Positions 37,801 through 51,089 of a DNA stretch of 64,000 nucleotides are shown in pieces. The notes beneath the pieces were generated by a model. The model was given only the letters and a program-made list of their open reading frames with translations, was not told the DNA's origin and made no database searches. The translations under genes were made by a program, and so were the position numbers. This DNA comes from Datura wrightii. Its lineage: Eukaryota; Streptophyta; Magnoliopsida; Solanales; Solanaceae. Within the stretch, counting starts at the first letter, position 1. Each line of letters starts with the position of its first letter. The DNA is taken from positions 158,288,501-158,352,500 of the forward strand of contig JASDFA010000010.1 of the NCBI GenBank assembly GCA_035772735.1, read 5' to 3'.

Positions 37801-40800
37801 GAAGAAAGAAGAAAGTAGATGAAGAAGAAGAAAGAAAACTGAAGAAGAAAAAGAAAAAGAACTGAAGAAGAAGAAATACGTACCTGAAGCAGTCGCTACT
37901 CGCCAAGAAAAAGAAAAAGAACTGAAGCCCAGATTCCAGAAGTCGTTGGTCTGGAGCAGTCTCTACTCGCTAAACCTCAATTAAAACCCTAAAATTTATT
38001 TTTAATTGTTCAAATCCTAAATTGGTGGCATTTTTTAAAATTAAAAAATAAAAAAGGCGACGCCATTGTGGCCTTTATTGCCATGTCTCCATTCTCGCGC
38101 CTTTTGGATTTCGCATCGCCGCGATGATATAAGGCGACACTGCATCGCCTCGCCTCGCCTCTCGCCTCACAACACTGAAAGGCAGTATGAACTCTTTTCC
38201 TTTTCAAGTTACTCACCAATCCCTATTGACCTTCCTGTCCTGTCAATGAGTTCCTACACATCTGAAGAAGTCATTTTAGCTTTCTACCCCATTCAAGATG
38301 AGGAAAATTTTTTCTATCTAGCACCACATCTAGATGTTGATACTAACTTTTTTGCACCCTCCACTTTTTATAGAGTGAGAACCCATACTTATAATCCTTC
38401 ACAGTCACGCCCGAGTGACAATGCAATGGAACTCCTCGTATATATAAATTTACACCCAAAGGGCGATGTACTACATGCCTAGGTAGACATCGTCACAGCA
38501 AATTCAGTATTCAGAGAATTCATCATCATTAGATTATCTTTTACATTGACATCAACCTACTGCAATCCTCCTTTGCTGAATTGGAATGGTGAAGAAAAGG
38601 AAAACGGGGAATTTTTCTTTTTAAATAGCAAAAGGAAAAGGGAAAAAGGGAAAAAAAATTAAATGGTAAATGAGAAGGGGATAAAAAGGAATTTATTGGG
38701 CTACATTATCAAGTTCATCAATTTAAATGATTGCTTCATCTGCCAAGTTTGAAGATAATCAGCTATTCATTGTCAATGAAGATAGAAGGAAAAACACGGA
38801 TACAAACCATGCCCTGTTCCTAGAAGGATCTCAGGCGCCAAATAGTCCGGTGTACCTACTGCAGAACGTTTCTTCCACCTTTCTTGCTGATGCTCAGATG
38901 CAGATAGCTGAGATTCATCATCTTCCATCATGGATGTTCCACTGACAGCTGGACCAGATAAGTCTGTGCTATTGATAAGACCGACTTTAGAAAGCCCAAA
39001 GTCTGTCAACTGAACAAAATTACACCAATTAAAACTAACTCATCGGTGTGAAACAAATGTGATTTAAAGCAGAAAGCATAAGAAAACGGGCCATCGACAT
39101 GTTAGACCACTAAAAGCTCGAACAACACCTTAAAAATGCTAAAAAAGAATTTCAACAAGCAGAAACATCAATGAGTACATAACAGCAATTTTATCCTACG
39201 ATGAGCTGCTTGGATTGAGGCGTAGTTGTCGTACAAGCTGCTTTACAACAACGGCAAACAACAATTGGAGACATGATTTGACAAGTTGCCCGTCATTATG
39301 TCAACATGGAACACGACAAACACTTCTATGATTTACACTCGAACATATTGGCAAAAGCATATCCATCACAAGCCTCAAGTTAAATAGGCAAACAAATGAT
39401 GGAACAAGAATAAAGGTTGCAACTAGAAACATAGCAAATGCAGGTTGATTTGTAAACCCCTAACAGAGGCCTCAAGATACATCTTTCTTAAACACTAGAT
39501 GTCCATCTAATTTCTCTATTACCTACTTGTCAATACCATCTTACATTAAGCTGTAGACCTTTTTGTGTAAAACATAAAATTCTTAAAGTCAAAACGCAAG
39601 GTCTCCTTTGACATCCAGTTCGCTGTTGTAACCATCTCAGAATACACAGTTATATTCATTTGAATAAATAGTTAACTTTTGCACAGTAAAATTATCAGCC
39701 CCTACATTAGAGCCCGTTTGGTTTAGCTGGAAAAAAGAGGCTTTTGAACATAAATGCTTAAGGCACTAAGTGCTGAAACTTATTTTATATATAAGCAATT
39801 ATGTATTTGGATAAAAGTGCTGAAGCTGAAAAAAAGTTATTGATGTGTTTGGTACACAAGTGCTGTTAAGCACTTATTTTGGGTCAAATGACTAAAATGT
39901 CCTTAAAGTTGTTACACTATAAAAAGCAAATTACCATGATATTTTTATTTCTAAAATAATTAAAATTTAAATTAATTTTTACTTTATTTATTTTTAATAT
40001 AAAATAACTATTAAAGTTATTTTTAATTTTTAAAATATATAATTTGAATAAAATTAGGCAAATCTCCCCTTTACTTTCTATTAGGAGTATAGTTCTATTT
40101 TTTATTTATATAATCGAATATCATAATTTAAATGAATTAATACAACCTCGATTTTTTTCAGATTTTTAATTATATTTTTTCTAATATTCATTAAAAAATA
40201 ATGTATCAAAGATTTGAATGAGGGTATTGTTGTAATTAGACAAATATTATGGGATAAAAAGGTTAATAGTTTGGTCAAACTTACATGGCTTATAAGCCAA
40301 AAAATAAAAAGTTGGTATCTACCAACTTTTGGCTTTTGATTTTTTAAGCACTTTTAATAAAACCAAACACTAGAAAAGTTAAAAAGTGTTTATAATCTGA
40401 TTTGACCAGCTTATAAGCTAAACCAAACTTCCTAAGCTCTAGCGTCTCTTTACATATCTGCAACTATTCTCCAAATAAAAAGTTGGGCTTTTTCTTTTTG
40501 AGATGGCAATAACAAAAAGTTAGGGTTTTTCATTTTCACTGTTCTTAAAATTGTGGCCTTCATTTGCTCGGATATGGAATTCAAAAGGCCAAACTAATGA
40601 GGGTGTTTCAAAAACTTTTTGGCTTTCATTTTCCCATATGTAGAATTAAGAAGTTACAAACCTGAACCCAGTCACTCTTGAAATTCCAAATGAACGATTC
40701 TAAATCATGGACGAACACATTTCCTTTTTTTTGATCAGGTTATATATTTCATTGACAATAACAAGGCCATCTTGGACCAAAACATTTCCTTGGGCTAAGA

Positions 40801-41534
40801 AAGCTAATGCTGATAACTTGAATCCAGATATATAGTTATTGAGACAAGTAGGAACAAACATGGTGGATTTCGGAAAAGCCATCACATTTTACCTATTAAA
40901 CATTATTTTTTTTTTTTGAGAAAGGTAACTGGTTACCTATTAAACATTATATCTAAGCTGATAGATGAAATACAACCACCTAAAACAAGGAATATGACTA
41001 TTAAAGAAAATTTTATGAAGAATGTACATTTTAGACACAAGTTTTACCTTGATATGACCATCATGTGCAATCAACAAATTGTCAGGCTTCAGATCTCGAT
41101 GAACCACATGCAGAGAGTGCAAGTATTCCAGGGCAAGCACCTGGCACCTCAGAACTTCAGATTTAGGTGTTTTCAACATATTGTGCAGTACTTTTGAGAG
41201 CAAGACAGAGACATAGATACTCACAACTTCAGCTATATAAACACGAACGACTTCTTCATCTAAGCAGCCTAGATTTCTCAACAATGAATAAAGGTCCCCA
41301 CCATTCAAGTATTCCATCACAAGGTACAAGTTTTCACGGCAAGTAAATGAATAGAAGAAGCGAACCTAATGCAAAAAACAATGAGTAAAAGAGGTATAAT
41401 CATATCTTCAGTAAAATGCTTTGCCATTTCAACATGCTCACCACGAAGGGATTGCGAACTGATATTAAGATATCACGTTCTGCCAAAATACTCTCAACGG
41501 CATTCTTGCGTATCATATCTGCCTTCTTCAGGAC
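31865..41534 (-). CDS. IREH1: IRE-type AGC serine/threonine kinase, C-terminal part (5' exons not in window)
   Basis: Eleven exons are placed by GT-AG borders: 41534-41442, 41365-41225, 41140-41048, 39009-38808, 35363-35278, 34122-34034, 33338-33287, 33184-33128, 32912-32739, 32593-32516 and 31948-31865. They sum to 1,149 bp, an in-frame 382 residues to the stop. Visible kinase motifs in order are the C-helix stretch KNAVESILAERDIL, the hinge LVMEYLNGGDLYSLL, the catalytic loop HRDLKPDN, DFGLSK, a long activation-segment insert, GTPDYLAPE, and FTADWWSVG. A serine/aspartate-rich AGC tail follows. The long DFG-to-APE insert is typical of plant IRE and MAST-like kinases, which in Arabidopsis act in root-hair growth. 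The glycine loop and the large N-terminal region are missing: no such exon is seen between 41535 and the LINEs. Introns of 1.2-3.4 kb hold SINE and MITE insertions. The truncation may be real or the 5' exons may lie outside. Confidence 0.9.
32985..33045 (+). mobile_element. SINE/RTE 3'-end-like fragment in an IRE intron
   Basis: CCTCAATTCCAAACTATGTGG then GGTCGGCTATG, after CAACAACAC, resembles the conserved 3' end of Au-type SINEs and RTE LINEs of plants. It lies in the intron 32913-33127. Confidence 0.5.
36080..36112. repeat. (TG)n/(CG)n-rich microsatellite
   Basis: ATATATATGTGTGTGTGTGCGTGTGCGCGC within the 3.4-kb intron of the IRE-type gene. Confidence 0.85.
37740..38175. repeat. Purine-rich tract and GC-rich island in an IRE intron
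   Basis: 37760-37940 is a GAAGAA-rich tract with direct repeats of GAAAAAGAAAAAGAACTGAAG. 38060-38170 is unusually GC-rich, with repeated GCATCGC and CGCCTCGC. I see no intact ORF or splice structure. It could be a degraded retrocopy or repeat. Confidence 0.45.
39711..40432. mobile_element. MITE-like element in an IRE intron
   Basis: The left end AGCCCGTTTGGTTTAGCTGG and the right end CCAGCTTATAAGCTAAACCAAACTT form an imperfect terminal inverted repeat about 720 bp apart. The sequence is AT-rich inside, with AAGTGCT and AGCACTT motifs near both ends. The target duplication is not clear. It sits within the 39010-41047 intron. Confidence 0.6.
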
Positions 41535-41744
41535 CTGCAACTAAACATGTAAGTTGGATTGCCACAAAGAAGCATGCTATAGCACACCCAAGATTAGATC
41601 TTCACCACTAGGATAATAGCTACTATTTGTCTTTCCCAGAAATGAATAGAAACTGAAAATTCTATAATTATGAGCCAAAACATGTTTATTCATAATTAAT
41701 AAGGTACAAAGAATGAGGGACTCTTAATTTCTTCCAATCTGTTC

Positions 41745-41848
41745 TCGCCTCGGTGGACCGAGATACCTAGTACCTGTTGCTGGTGGGAGGTGACAGGTAT
41801 CCCGTGAAATTAGCCGAGGTGCGCACAAGCTGGCCCGGACACCAGGGT
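41745..41848 (-). mobile_element. TS-type (Solanaceae) SINE fragment
   Basis: The minus strand reads GGGCCAGCTTGTGCGCACCT, then CACGGGATACCTGTCACCTC, then CCACCAGCAACAGGTACTAG. This is the body of the TS SINE family common in Solanaceae genes. It lies just upstream of the first visible exon of the IRE-type gene and helps suggest the plant family. Confidence 0.75.
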
Positions 41849-42049
41849 TTTAAAAAAAAAAAAGAACAAGAATGAGAGACACTTGTAACCTAACCTATGA
41901 AAACTCTCCAACGATAATTATTCTTCCCATATTTAAAAATGTAAGAAACAAGAAATTAAAGATCAAGGATATCGTGGTATCAAGAATCTTAGGAAGCACA
42001 ACCAAAGTTTGCACATGAAGTGATTGGGGAGATACACTACTGAAGATGA

Positions 42050-43560
42050 ATCATTATGGTGGCTAATGAAGTGATAGATTCGAGGAAGCAACAAGGTGAC
42101 CTGAGTGTTTTAAGCAAGTTAGATCTTGAGAAGGCTTATGACCATGTAATTGGGAGTTCCTGGATTTCATTATATTGAAGATAGGCTTTTGGGAGAAATA
42201 GAGGAAGTGAGTCAGTTTTTGCATCTCTTGTGAGAGAGAACTAATTTTGGTGAATGGCAGTCCGTGTAGCTTCTTCGGTAGTACGAGCGATTTGAGGTGA
42301 GGAGATCCTTTATCACCTATGTCTTTTTATCGTGGTGACGGAAGCTTTGAAAAGGATGATGGACACATCTGTTTTAGGTAGACAAAATCAAAGGGTTCAA
42401 GGTTGCGACTAGTGGTGTTGGTACCATGTTTGTTACCCATCTTTTATCTGTACATGATACTTTGGTGCTGTGTTATGCGGATGGGATCCAGTTGGACTAC
42501 CTTGGAAAAGTATTAATTTGGTTCCAAGTGGTGTGACGGCTTAAAATTAACTTTAAAAAATGCGAAATCATAGTCATTGGTGCAATGGATAACATTGGCA
42601 TACTTTCCACAAGTGTTGCAATGCAGGGTAGGGGCTCTACCTACTACTTACCTTGGATTACCTCTAGGCGAGTCAATCAAGGATCTCAGCGTCTGAAATC
42701 AAGTCATTCAGAGCGTAGAGAAGAAGTTAGCAGGTTGGCAGAAAAGATACTTGTCCAAAGGAGGCAAGGAAGTGCTAACTAAGAGCAAGTCCCTATATAA
42801 TTATATATTGCATGTCCTGCTCAATGCACCTACCGTTGTTATCGAGTATTCCTACATATTGCATGTCCCATTTGACACACCTACTATCGTTATAGGAGCT
42901 GGAAAGGTTGCAAAAAACATTTTCTGCGGAATGTGGCAGATGGGACAAAGAAGTTCCACTTAGTTCGATAGGAGACCGTGACATCTCCTAAATGGTGAGG
43001 AGGACTTGGGGTTATTTACTTGAAGCTTTTTAACAAAGCACTTCTAGTCATATGGTTGTAGAGATTTGGGGTGGAGGGAGAAGCTTTACAGAAAGGGGTG
43101 ACAACGGATAAATATGGAGAAATGAATGGGGGATAAAGAACAAATGTGATCATTGTGCCTTTAAGGTGTGGTGTGTGGAGGAATATAATGAACGGGTGGG
43201 AAGTCTTTAATGATAACATTGCTTTTAAGATAGGGATGGGAATGGAGTTAGTTTTTGGGGGCAAAAGTGCTGTGGAAATTTGGTGCTTAAGGATGAATTT
43301 CCAAAATTACATAGGGCCTCTTGCTAAGGGAAATTGTTTGATCAACAAAGGGGACTAAGGGAGTGGGACTTTTCGGGCTTTGAGGTTCAGAAGGAAAGAA
43401 GGAATTTTCAGGATTGGAAGGTCAACCGTGTTTCAAAGATTGCTAGCTTTAATTCAAAAACAATGTGAGCCAATTGATAGACATGATGCTTTGACTTGGG
43501 AGTTGGAGAATAACAATGTGTTTTTTTATAATGGTAACATTTGTATTAAGAGCAGTAGTT
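42050..43560 (+). mobile_element. Degenerate L1-type LINE reverse transcriptase relic, plus strand
   Basis: Conceptual translation, with several frameshifts and stops, shows LDLEKAYDHV, then ILVNGSP, GDPLSP, TYLGLPLG and VEKKLAGWQKRYLSKGGK. These are consecutive blocks of a plant L1-type LINE reverse transcriptase and its thumb. The catalytic (F/Y)ADD block is not preserved. It is non-functional. Confidence 0.8.
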
Positions 43561-43724
43561 AGGTAGTACTGAAAAGCCATATATACAGAAAAGGAAGATA
43601 AAAGTGGCTCTTCCTAAAAATAAAAGAAGAAGCCCTATTCTCTAGATAGAACCTAAAACCTCTAGAATAGACAGTCTCATTAGAGTAAACATTTGTACAC
43701 CAAAAGTAGAATAGCAAATATAGT

Positions 43725-46700
43725 TTAGTTTGATGTCCTGTATGTTGTTGCTCCTATTATCAAAACACCTATCATTCCTTTCTCTTCATATAGTCCACCA
43801 AATGCAAGCTGAAATAATTCTCCATCTGCCTCTGTTCCTAGCTTCCAGACCAGCTTCATCCCAACTGAAAAGGGTATCATCAATCTTGTTAGGCATTGTC
43901 TAAGATATTCCTTTGAGATTGAAGAAAATCTACCACAGTTTCCAACTGTTTCAACATCATTTCCACATAGAGAACTGTTGCAAAGTGGAATACCCCTCTT
44001 TGCCACATTGTCAAAAGTTAAAACAGCCTCATTAGCTAGAAGCCATGTGAAACAGGCCGCTTTGTATGGTATTTTGGCTTTTCAAATGTGCTTCCAAGGC
44101 CACTTCATTATTCGAGCTCCATTTTGACTTATCAACTTATATCCCTCCTTCACCTCGTAGATACCTTTGCTATTCCCATTCGACCATAGGTTATTTTCTC
44201 CACTGTGTAACCCTTGTTTTCCAAACACTTGTACAATTCTGTCAGTCTAGAAATTTCCCAGTCATTTAAGTGCCTTCTGAGGATCAAATTCCAACCCTGT
44301 TGTGTCCAAGATGCAGCTACTGTCCCGTGCTGGTGTTGAAGCAAGGAAAAAATGTCAGGAAAAAGCACTTGTAGGTTGTCAGGTCCCATCCACTTGTCTG
44401 TCCAGAAGAGGGTCTTGATACAACTATGAACCTTGATGGTGCAATGGTTTTTGAGGAAAGGGGTAGAATAGTCTGATGAATTTCCATAAGCTAACATTGT
44501 AGGGAGTGTTGACTTCTTTAGATGCCAGTTGTCAAGTTCACTATGTTTGTTTTTGATGACCTTGCACCAAAAAACTCGTGGTTCTTGGGGTACCTCCATA
44601 ACCACTTCATCTTTAGAGCTTTGCTCTGGTTCTTAATGTTCTTGATGCCCAATCCACCTTGTCTTGTGCTTCTGATCACATTCTTCCATTTAACCAAGTG
44701 ATAGCATTTCCTGTCCTTGTTGCCTTGCCACAAGAAGGCTCTTCTGATTTTGTCCAGTCTCTAGATCACTATCCGAGGAATATAAAATAGTGATAGCATG
44801 TAAGGGGAAAATCATCTAGGAAAGCATTGATCAAGGTTACTCTACCTCCCAATGACAGGTACTGTGATTTCCATCTAGACATCTTCCTTTCACATTTCTC
44901 CAAGAGAGGATTCCATATGTCTAAGGATCTTTATTTTGCTCCCAGAGGCATTCCCAGGTACACAAACGGGAGTGCGCCTATCACCCCTTCCAGAATTTGT
45001 GTTAAGTGTTCCATATTGTTAACCACATTGATGGTATAAATGTGGCTCTTACTCCAATTGATGTGTAAACCAAGATGGCTTCAAAATACACCAATATCAA
45101 TCTCATAAAATAGTAATTGTTCCTCTTTAGCCCCACAGAAGATTAATATATCAGTAGCCCATTGAAGGTGTATGATTTACACACTATTCCCACAGTCTTT
45201 GGCAACCTCAAATCCTTGTATCCTACCTTATGCTTTAGCCATCTTCAGCATGTTGTTTAAACCCTCCATAGCTATGATGAATAGGAAAGGTGAAAGCGGG
45301 TCCCCTTGCCTAATCCTTCTATGAGCACCGGAAAGACCTTCTAGAGCCCCATTTATCAGGATGGAAAATTTTACTGTAGAGATGCAAAATTTGACCCACC
45401 TAATCCATTTCACTCCAAACCCATTTTGCCTTAGCATGCTCAGAATGAACATCCAGCTGACATGATCATAAGTTTTCTTGATGTCAATTTTCAACAAGAT
45501 CCTAAGGTTTCCTTGAGATATTCTGGAGTCAATTGCTTTATTAGCTATTAGCACTGCATCCATTATCTGTCTACCTTTGATGGAAGCCATTTGCTACTGG
45601 TCTACCAACTTATCCACCACCTTCATTAATCTCTCTGTTCAAACTTCAGAAATCAAATTGTAGAAGCTCCCAATCAGACTAATCGGTCTAAAGTCTTTGA
45701 GTTCTTTTGCCCCTATTTTCTTTGGAATTAAGGGAATGTAGGTTGTATTAAAACTTTTTTCAAAAACTTCATTTGAGTGGAAGTTTTTGAATGCCTTCAT
45801 TATATCATGTTTAATAACCTCCCAGCATTTCAAATAGAACCCCATTGTATAACCATCACGCCCAGGAGCTTTATCAATAGCACACATCTTCAAACATTCC
45901 GGTACTTCATGTTCCTCAAAATCAGCTTGTTGGGCTTCTTTTTCAACTTCTGAGGTTGTGGGGTGGTTGTTAATATTCTCCGTGGGTCTCCATTCTTCAG
46001 CTTTTGTGTACAGTTGCCTATAGAAGAGATGATCTTCTCTTTGATTCTATTTGGCTTTGTTATGTTCTCCTCTTGAATTGCAATTGATCTATATGATTAT
46101 ATCTCTTGTGAGCATCTATCTGGTGGAAAAGTTGTGTTCTTGTCCCCCTCCTTAAGCCATAAAGCCCTTGATCTCTGTCTCCGTGCCATTTCTTCATTCT
46201 TCACACATCCTTCATATTCCATGAACAAGTTAGCCTTCCATGCAATTTCCTCCTCTATGAGTGCTCTATTCTCCTGCAGTCCACTAAGGTAGCCATTTGA
46301 TCGAGCAGGTTATTCTTCTTAAGCCTCAGGTTTCCTAGTCTATTTCTGCTCCATTCTTTCAATTTCTCCTTGAGAGTCTTAGCTTGCAAGCTAGAATATA
46401 GTCAAGCTTTCCATTGAAAACAAAAGCATCCCACCAGTTCCTAACTCTGTCAACAAAACCTTTTGAGTGTTTAGCCACCAATTTTCGAATTTAAAGTATG
46501 ATTTTTTATGCTCCCAGTGCCCACTGAATAAAGCAATTGGGACATAGTCTAAGACTACTCTCTCATAGTGGCTTGCTTCAGGCTGCTGAAGTTATTGTTC
46601 CATTTTGGAGATATCAATATCATGTCTATTCTTGAGGCAGTTGTATGGTTGTCTCCTTTGAACCATGTGTATTTTCCACCATCTAGTTGAGGATCAATGA

Positions 46701-49010
46701 GCTCCAATTCCTCAATACAATCTGAAAAGTCCATCATTGCTAAAGTTCTTCTAGTGCAGTCCCTCTTTCCTAAAGGGAATCTAAATACATTAAAGTCACC
46801 ACACACAGTCCAAGGTCCTTCCATGAGCCCTCTAACATTAGCTACTTTCTCCCATACTAGCCTTCTCTCCACTTTGCTATTAGGTGCCTAGACACCAATA
46901 ATATGACATTCAAAGTCACTTAACTAAGCCTTAAACTTGCATGTTAAAGTTAAGCTCTGACTTGTGGTATCTCCCCTTCCCAGACTCTAGAGTCCCAAAT
47001 CATTAAAATGCCACCTCTGGTTCCACTTGCTTCCAGACTTGCACATTTGATCCATTTTCCCGGCCATATATTGTTAACGATATCCTGCACATTCCCCTCT
47101 AGTTTGGTCTCTTGGAAACAAACTATATCTACTCCCATTCTTTGACCAAGCTCTGTACAATTCTTCTCTTCTCCTGATTATTCAACCCCCTGAAATTCCA
47201 TGCTATTAATTTGCAATTCAAGTGACTGCTTGCATACTACCCTTCCCCTTCAACCTTTCACCATTGCTTTTAACCTTAACGTCAAAGGCGATTAGGTTCT
47301 TTAGTTCTTGACTGCCTTTAAACCTAGTTCTTTTGATGTATGTCCACTGTTTGCTCTATCCTTCTAGCTTGCCTGCAAGCATCAATTTGTTTAAGAAGTT
47401 CTAGTGCTTCCTCTTCATGGCCTTGAAAATCTATACCAAACATTTTGTGAAATTAGAGTAGAGTAGATTTTGTTGTACCCAAGTTGTCGCCTTCGCCTCT
47501 TTATCATCTATGCTTTGTTGATGATGGATAAAAAGAGGTTCAACCTCTTGAACATCCCACAGTTGTCCACCACTTGTCAACCCTAATTGTGATTGTTGCA
47601 GAACAAAATCGATTAGTGGTCTCTCCCCCTGCTTCTCACAGATAGCCTCTTCCATGCATGTAAGACAGCCAGAACTTGCTTCAAATCGACGCTCTACCCC
47701 TTTCAATTGATCTTCTCTGCTTGCGACTTTTTTTGTGTATATTTGTATCTATTGCTACATGTAGAAGTTCCCAGGAGCCGATATAGCTATCTCTTCTTGA
47801 ATTACCTCTGTGAAAATATCGTTAGCAGGCCTTTCATTTAAGTTATTGAATATAACTTGTGTTAGGTCAAGCCCAAAGAACTTGGGGCCCAAATCTTCAC
47901 TTAAATCACCCAGGTCAAGCGCATGTCCCTCACGTGTTTTAGCTTTTCCTGGAGCAGCTGAAACAATTGTACCCACATGGGTCTCCTCTCTCCAATCAAC
48001 ACCTGTCAGCTCTCCTGCCTTGTTAACATCGATATAGAGCTTTATTGCCCGCTGGTACTATTCTGCTCTGACTCTCCTCCTACATCTTCTCTGTTGGTCA
48101 TCAAAGTTGTCATGTATCTTGTTTTTCTTCTAGCCCAGATTATGATGAAGAGGGATACTCTGTCTTTTGTCATAGTGACCTCGTTTGGAATCTTTCGTCC
48201 ATCTCCTCGAACTTCTATTCTAGCCCAATTGAGATAATTCTTTAGTTCTGGCTACTCCTCGGTGGATTGCCAGCCACCACAGAGATCTCTGATTGTGAAA
48301 GACCTCTTTTAACCATAAGTGCAGCGATACTCCCAAAGCCCCAATCCAAGTGGTTTTGGGTTTGACTAGCTGGTTCACACCCCGTGAGGGAATTCCACCA
48401 TTCTATTTTTTACCATGTTCTTCTTCCATATCCAATCCCCTTGAAGGATTTGTTCTGCCATGTTTCTATTGGGGAATTCAAATAGGAACAGATCGCTCAT
48501 CATCTCGCAAATGTTAACCCCAAAAGCCTTCTTCCAAACTGACGATGCTCATTTTCTTACGTCTGTTAAAGTGGGGATCTCGAATTTGTCCGAGTGAAGC
48601 ATCCTATGACACATCTGCCAAGAATCCCTTATCCTTGTCTATGCCAGCCGCCAAGGGATCTTCAGCTTTTCCCTTGTTGTTAACTGTTTGTGGAATGTTA
48701 CTTGGTTGCCATTTGCTATCTTCAACCACCCTAGCAAAAGGAACATTTATGTCAAATGCCCTGTGTGTGGTTCTGTAGGCCAGCTGTCCAGAATGTTTAA
48801 TGAAGTTCTCTATCTTAAATGCTACACTTCTCAATCTTGTATTAAAGCCGACCTCTGGGACAATAATGATTGTTCTAGCTTCACCCTTTAATGATAGGAT
48901 ACTGATGTATCTCCTGTGGGAATTGTGTTTTCTGGTACCAAAATATTCAGCTACCTGGTCCTTATATCTCCATCTTCTCACCTGATTTTTTGATCAAACG
49001 AAACCCCCTT
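43725..49010 (-). mobile_element. Long degenerate L1-type LINE, minus strand
   Basis: All LINE parts occur in order. ORF1-like, 48981 to about 47431: a DUF4283-type segment (EFPNRNMAEQILQGDW) near 48470-48400, then an acidic linker. Endonuclease, 47138-46555: CFQETK, CGDFNV and a YTW...SRID block. Reverse transcriptase, 45893 to about 44820: APGRDG, FRPISLIG, KIDIKKTYDHVSW and GDPLSPFLF. C-terminal region to 43725. The ADD motif near 45160 reads ATD, and many stops and frameshifts are present, so it is dead. The 5' end is approximate. It lies where 5' exons of the IRE-type gene would be expected. Confidence 0.85.
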
Positions 49011-49338
49011 GAGAATGGAAAAATCTAGGAAAAGACCTCGCTAAAGGTTATTCTCCTCATCATGTTCCTGCTTCTTTCTACCCAATCATACCAGTAACTG
49101 TTTCCTGAAAACCATTTACTGATGTCATAAGATTTAAAGCCAGCATTGAAATAAATTCTATCCCCCCCCCCCCCTCTCACTAAGAAAAACTAATAAAATG
49201 AAAGGATTTTTGCAATAATCACAGTGGGTGATTACTGTTGGCTAGGAGAAAGAAGGGTTGAGTCCAGTGGGAGGTGGGAGGTGCTGGAGAAGTTGAGATT
49301 CTCGGTACTAGAAAGTAGGAGAGAGAAGATCATGGGTA

Positions 49339-50968
49339 TCCATGCCTGGGAGCATCTCTAATGTGTGATAACTGACCAAAAATCTCACGAGGTTGGAGTC
49401 TGGAAAATCATATACAAGTTATGGGAGGAATTTTCTCAGAATAATAACAAATTGTTTTCTGCCAGTCCATCAATTGAAAGCTTCTATCAAGGACGAAAGA
49501 TACTTTTCAATATGGTTCAGTCTAGAAACCTAAAGAGGAAGATGTGCTTCTTGACGTGGTTAGCTACCAGAGGAGTGATTTTGAGGACAGGAAGTCTTGG
49601 AAAAGAAAGTTGGTGAGGACGTGGATCATATCATGTTACATTGCCAATTAGCCACGAGGTTATGAGGTTATATTTTTAGATGATTTGCCATTTCTTGGGC
49701 AATGCCAAAATCCGTGAAGGAGTTGATGTTAAGCGAGAAGAGTGGAGCTAGTAGAAGAAGGCACGGGACTTGAAATGTTACTCCTCTTGCTTTAATGTGT
49801 GTCATTAGAAAAGAAAAATAGAAGAGCTTTTAAAGGGGCAAAGTTGAGCTTTTCCCAATTGAGGAGTAGTCTCCGATCCCTTATTTTGTTTTGGTGCACC
49901 CATGTAGTTCCTGTTTATATAGAGGATTGGGTGTCTTTTAGAGAGAACCATATTTTGCAGGTACGTCAAGTTGGCCTTGTTATTATTAATGTATCTTTTA
50001 CTTGATCAAATAAAAAAAAGAAAAATATGAGGAAGAAGGTTCATGGAAGACCAAAGCAATAAACAATGTATATGGAGCAAGTGTTTGGAAGACTATCGGA
50101 AATTTATGGCCAATCTTCAGTAACAAGATAAGCATCAGAATTGGAACTGGAGAAAAAACATCTTCTTGGGAGGATAACCGCATAGAAAATGCCTGCCTCA
50201 AGCTCTCATGTCCTGATATGTTTTCTCCAAACCAACAACAGAGGGAGCATTAATGAAGTTTGGAGTAATCAGGGATGGAATTTAAGCTACAGGAGCTCGA
50301 GAAATGTACAAATTTTCTGAATTCTCAACACCCTTAATCAATTCGCTGGAACCTCTCAAGCACAAGACCTATTGGGCTGGATAGGGCACAACTCAGGAAA
50401 TTTTTCAGTCAACATAGCCTATCACAGCTTGAACCATGACAATAATCTAACTATTTTATGGCCCTGGAAGCACATTTGGAGAACTATGATCCCATAGAAG
50501 GTGGCATGTCTTGTTTGGCTGTAGTCAAGCAAGCATACCTAACACCGGGATAGGCTCAAAAATGCAGAAAAACATAGTCAACCACTTTTTTGCATTTGCA
50601 GGGTGACTACACAACTTTGGGACGTCTTCCTTGCTATGATAAGTTTGAGCAGAACAGTGCCAACAACTACACTAGACATGTTTTCCAACTGGAACAGAAA
50701 GGGAGAGGGAGCACAAACGCTCGAAAAAAGGAGATGGACTGTGATCCCAGGCTGCATATGGTGGATTATCCAGAGGGAAAGGAATCTAAGGTATTTTGAA
50801 TGGAAGAGCAGCCCAATCCAGAAGATGAAGCTTAGTTGTATTTTGCTTCTTCAGTTTTGGTGTAAACAGGAGTACATGGAATGATGGAAGACACTGAGCC
50901 TCTATTGCAAGCTTCAGAGTCACTATAGAGCAATACAATTTTTTTGCTTAGTATAGATTTTCTCATAC
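49339..50968 (+). repeat. Direct repeat, copy 1 (LINE-derived)
   Basis: Colinear with 62371-64000 at a constant offset of 13,032 bp, with no indels and about seven substitutions by eye. The content is plus-strand L1-type LINE C-terminal sequence: FLTWLATRGV then DHIMLHC, a second block GASVWKTIGNLWPIFSNKIS, and a third CRVTTQLWDVFL. Internal stops show it is a relic. The left border TCCA is shared with the viral sequence at the far junction. Confidence 0.95.
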
Positions 50969-51080
50969 TCTTTGTAATTATGGCTTCATAGTCTTTTTGA
51001 TTTTAATACAAGTTGTTACCATTTCCAAAACAAAAATTTAAAATAAAATTGTATAACATGATGGTCTAGAAAGAACAAAA
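50969..51080 (+). mobile_element. LINE 3' end and tail
   Basis: Continuation of the LINE relic into CTTTGTAATTATGGCTTCAT, TTTTAATACAAG and an A-rich end near 51030-51055, followed by the IRE-like segment. Sequence of this form is usual at the 3' end of plant LINEs. Confidence 0.55.
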
Positions 51081-51089
51081 CCATATAGA

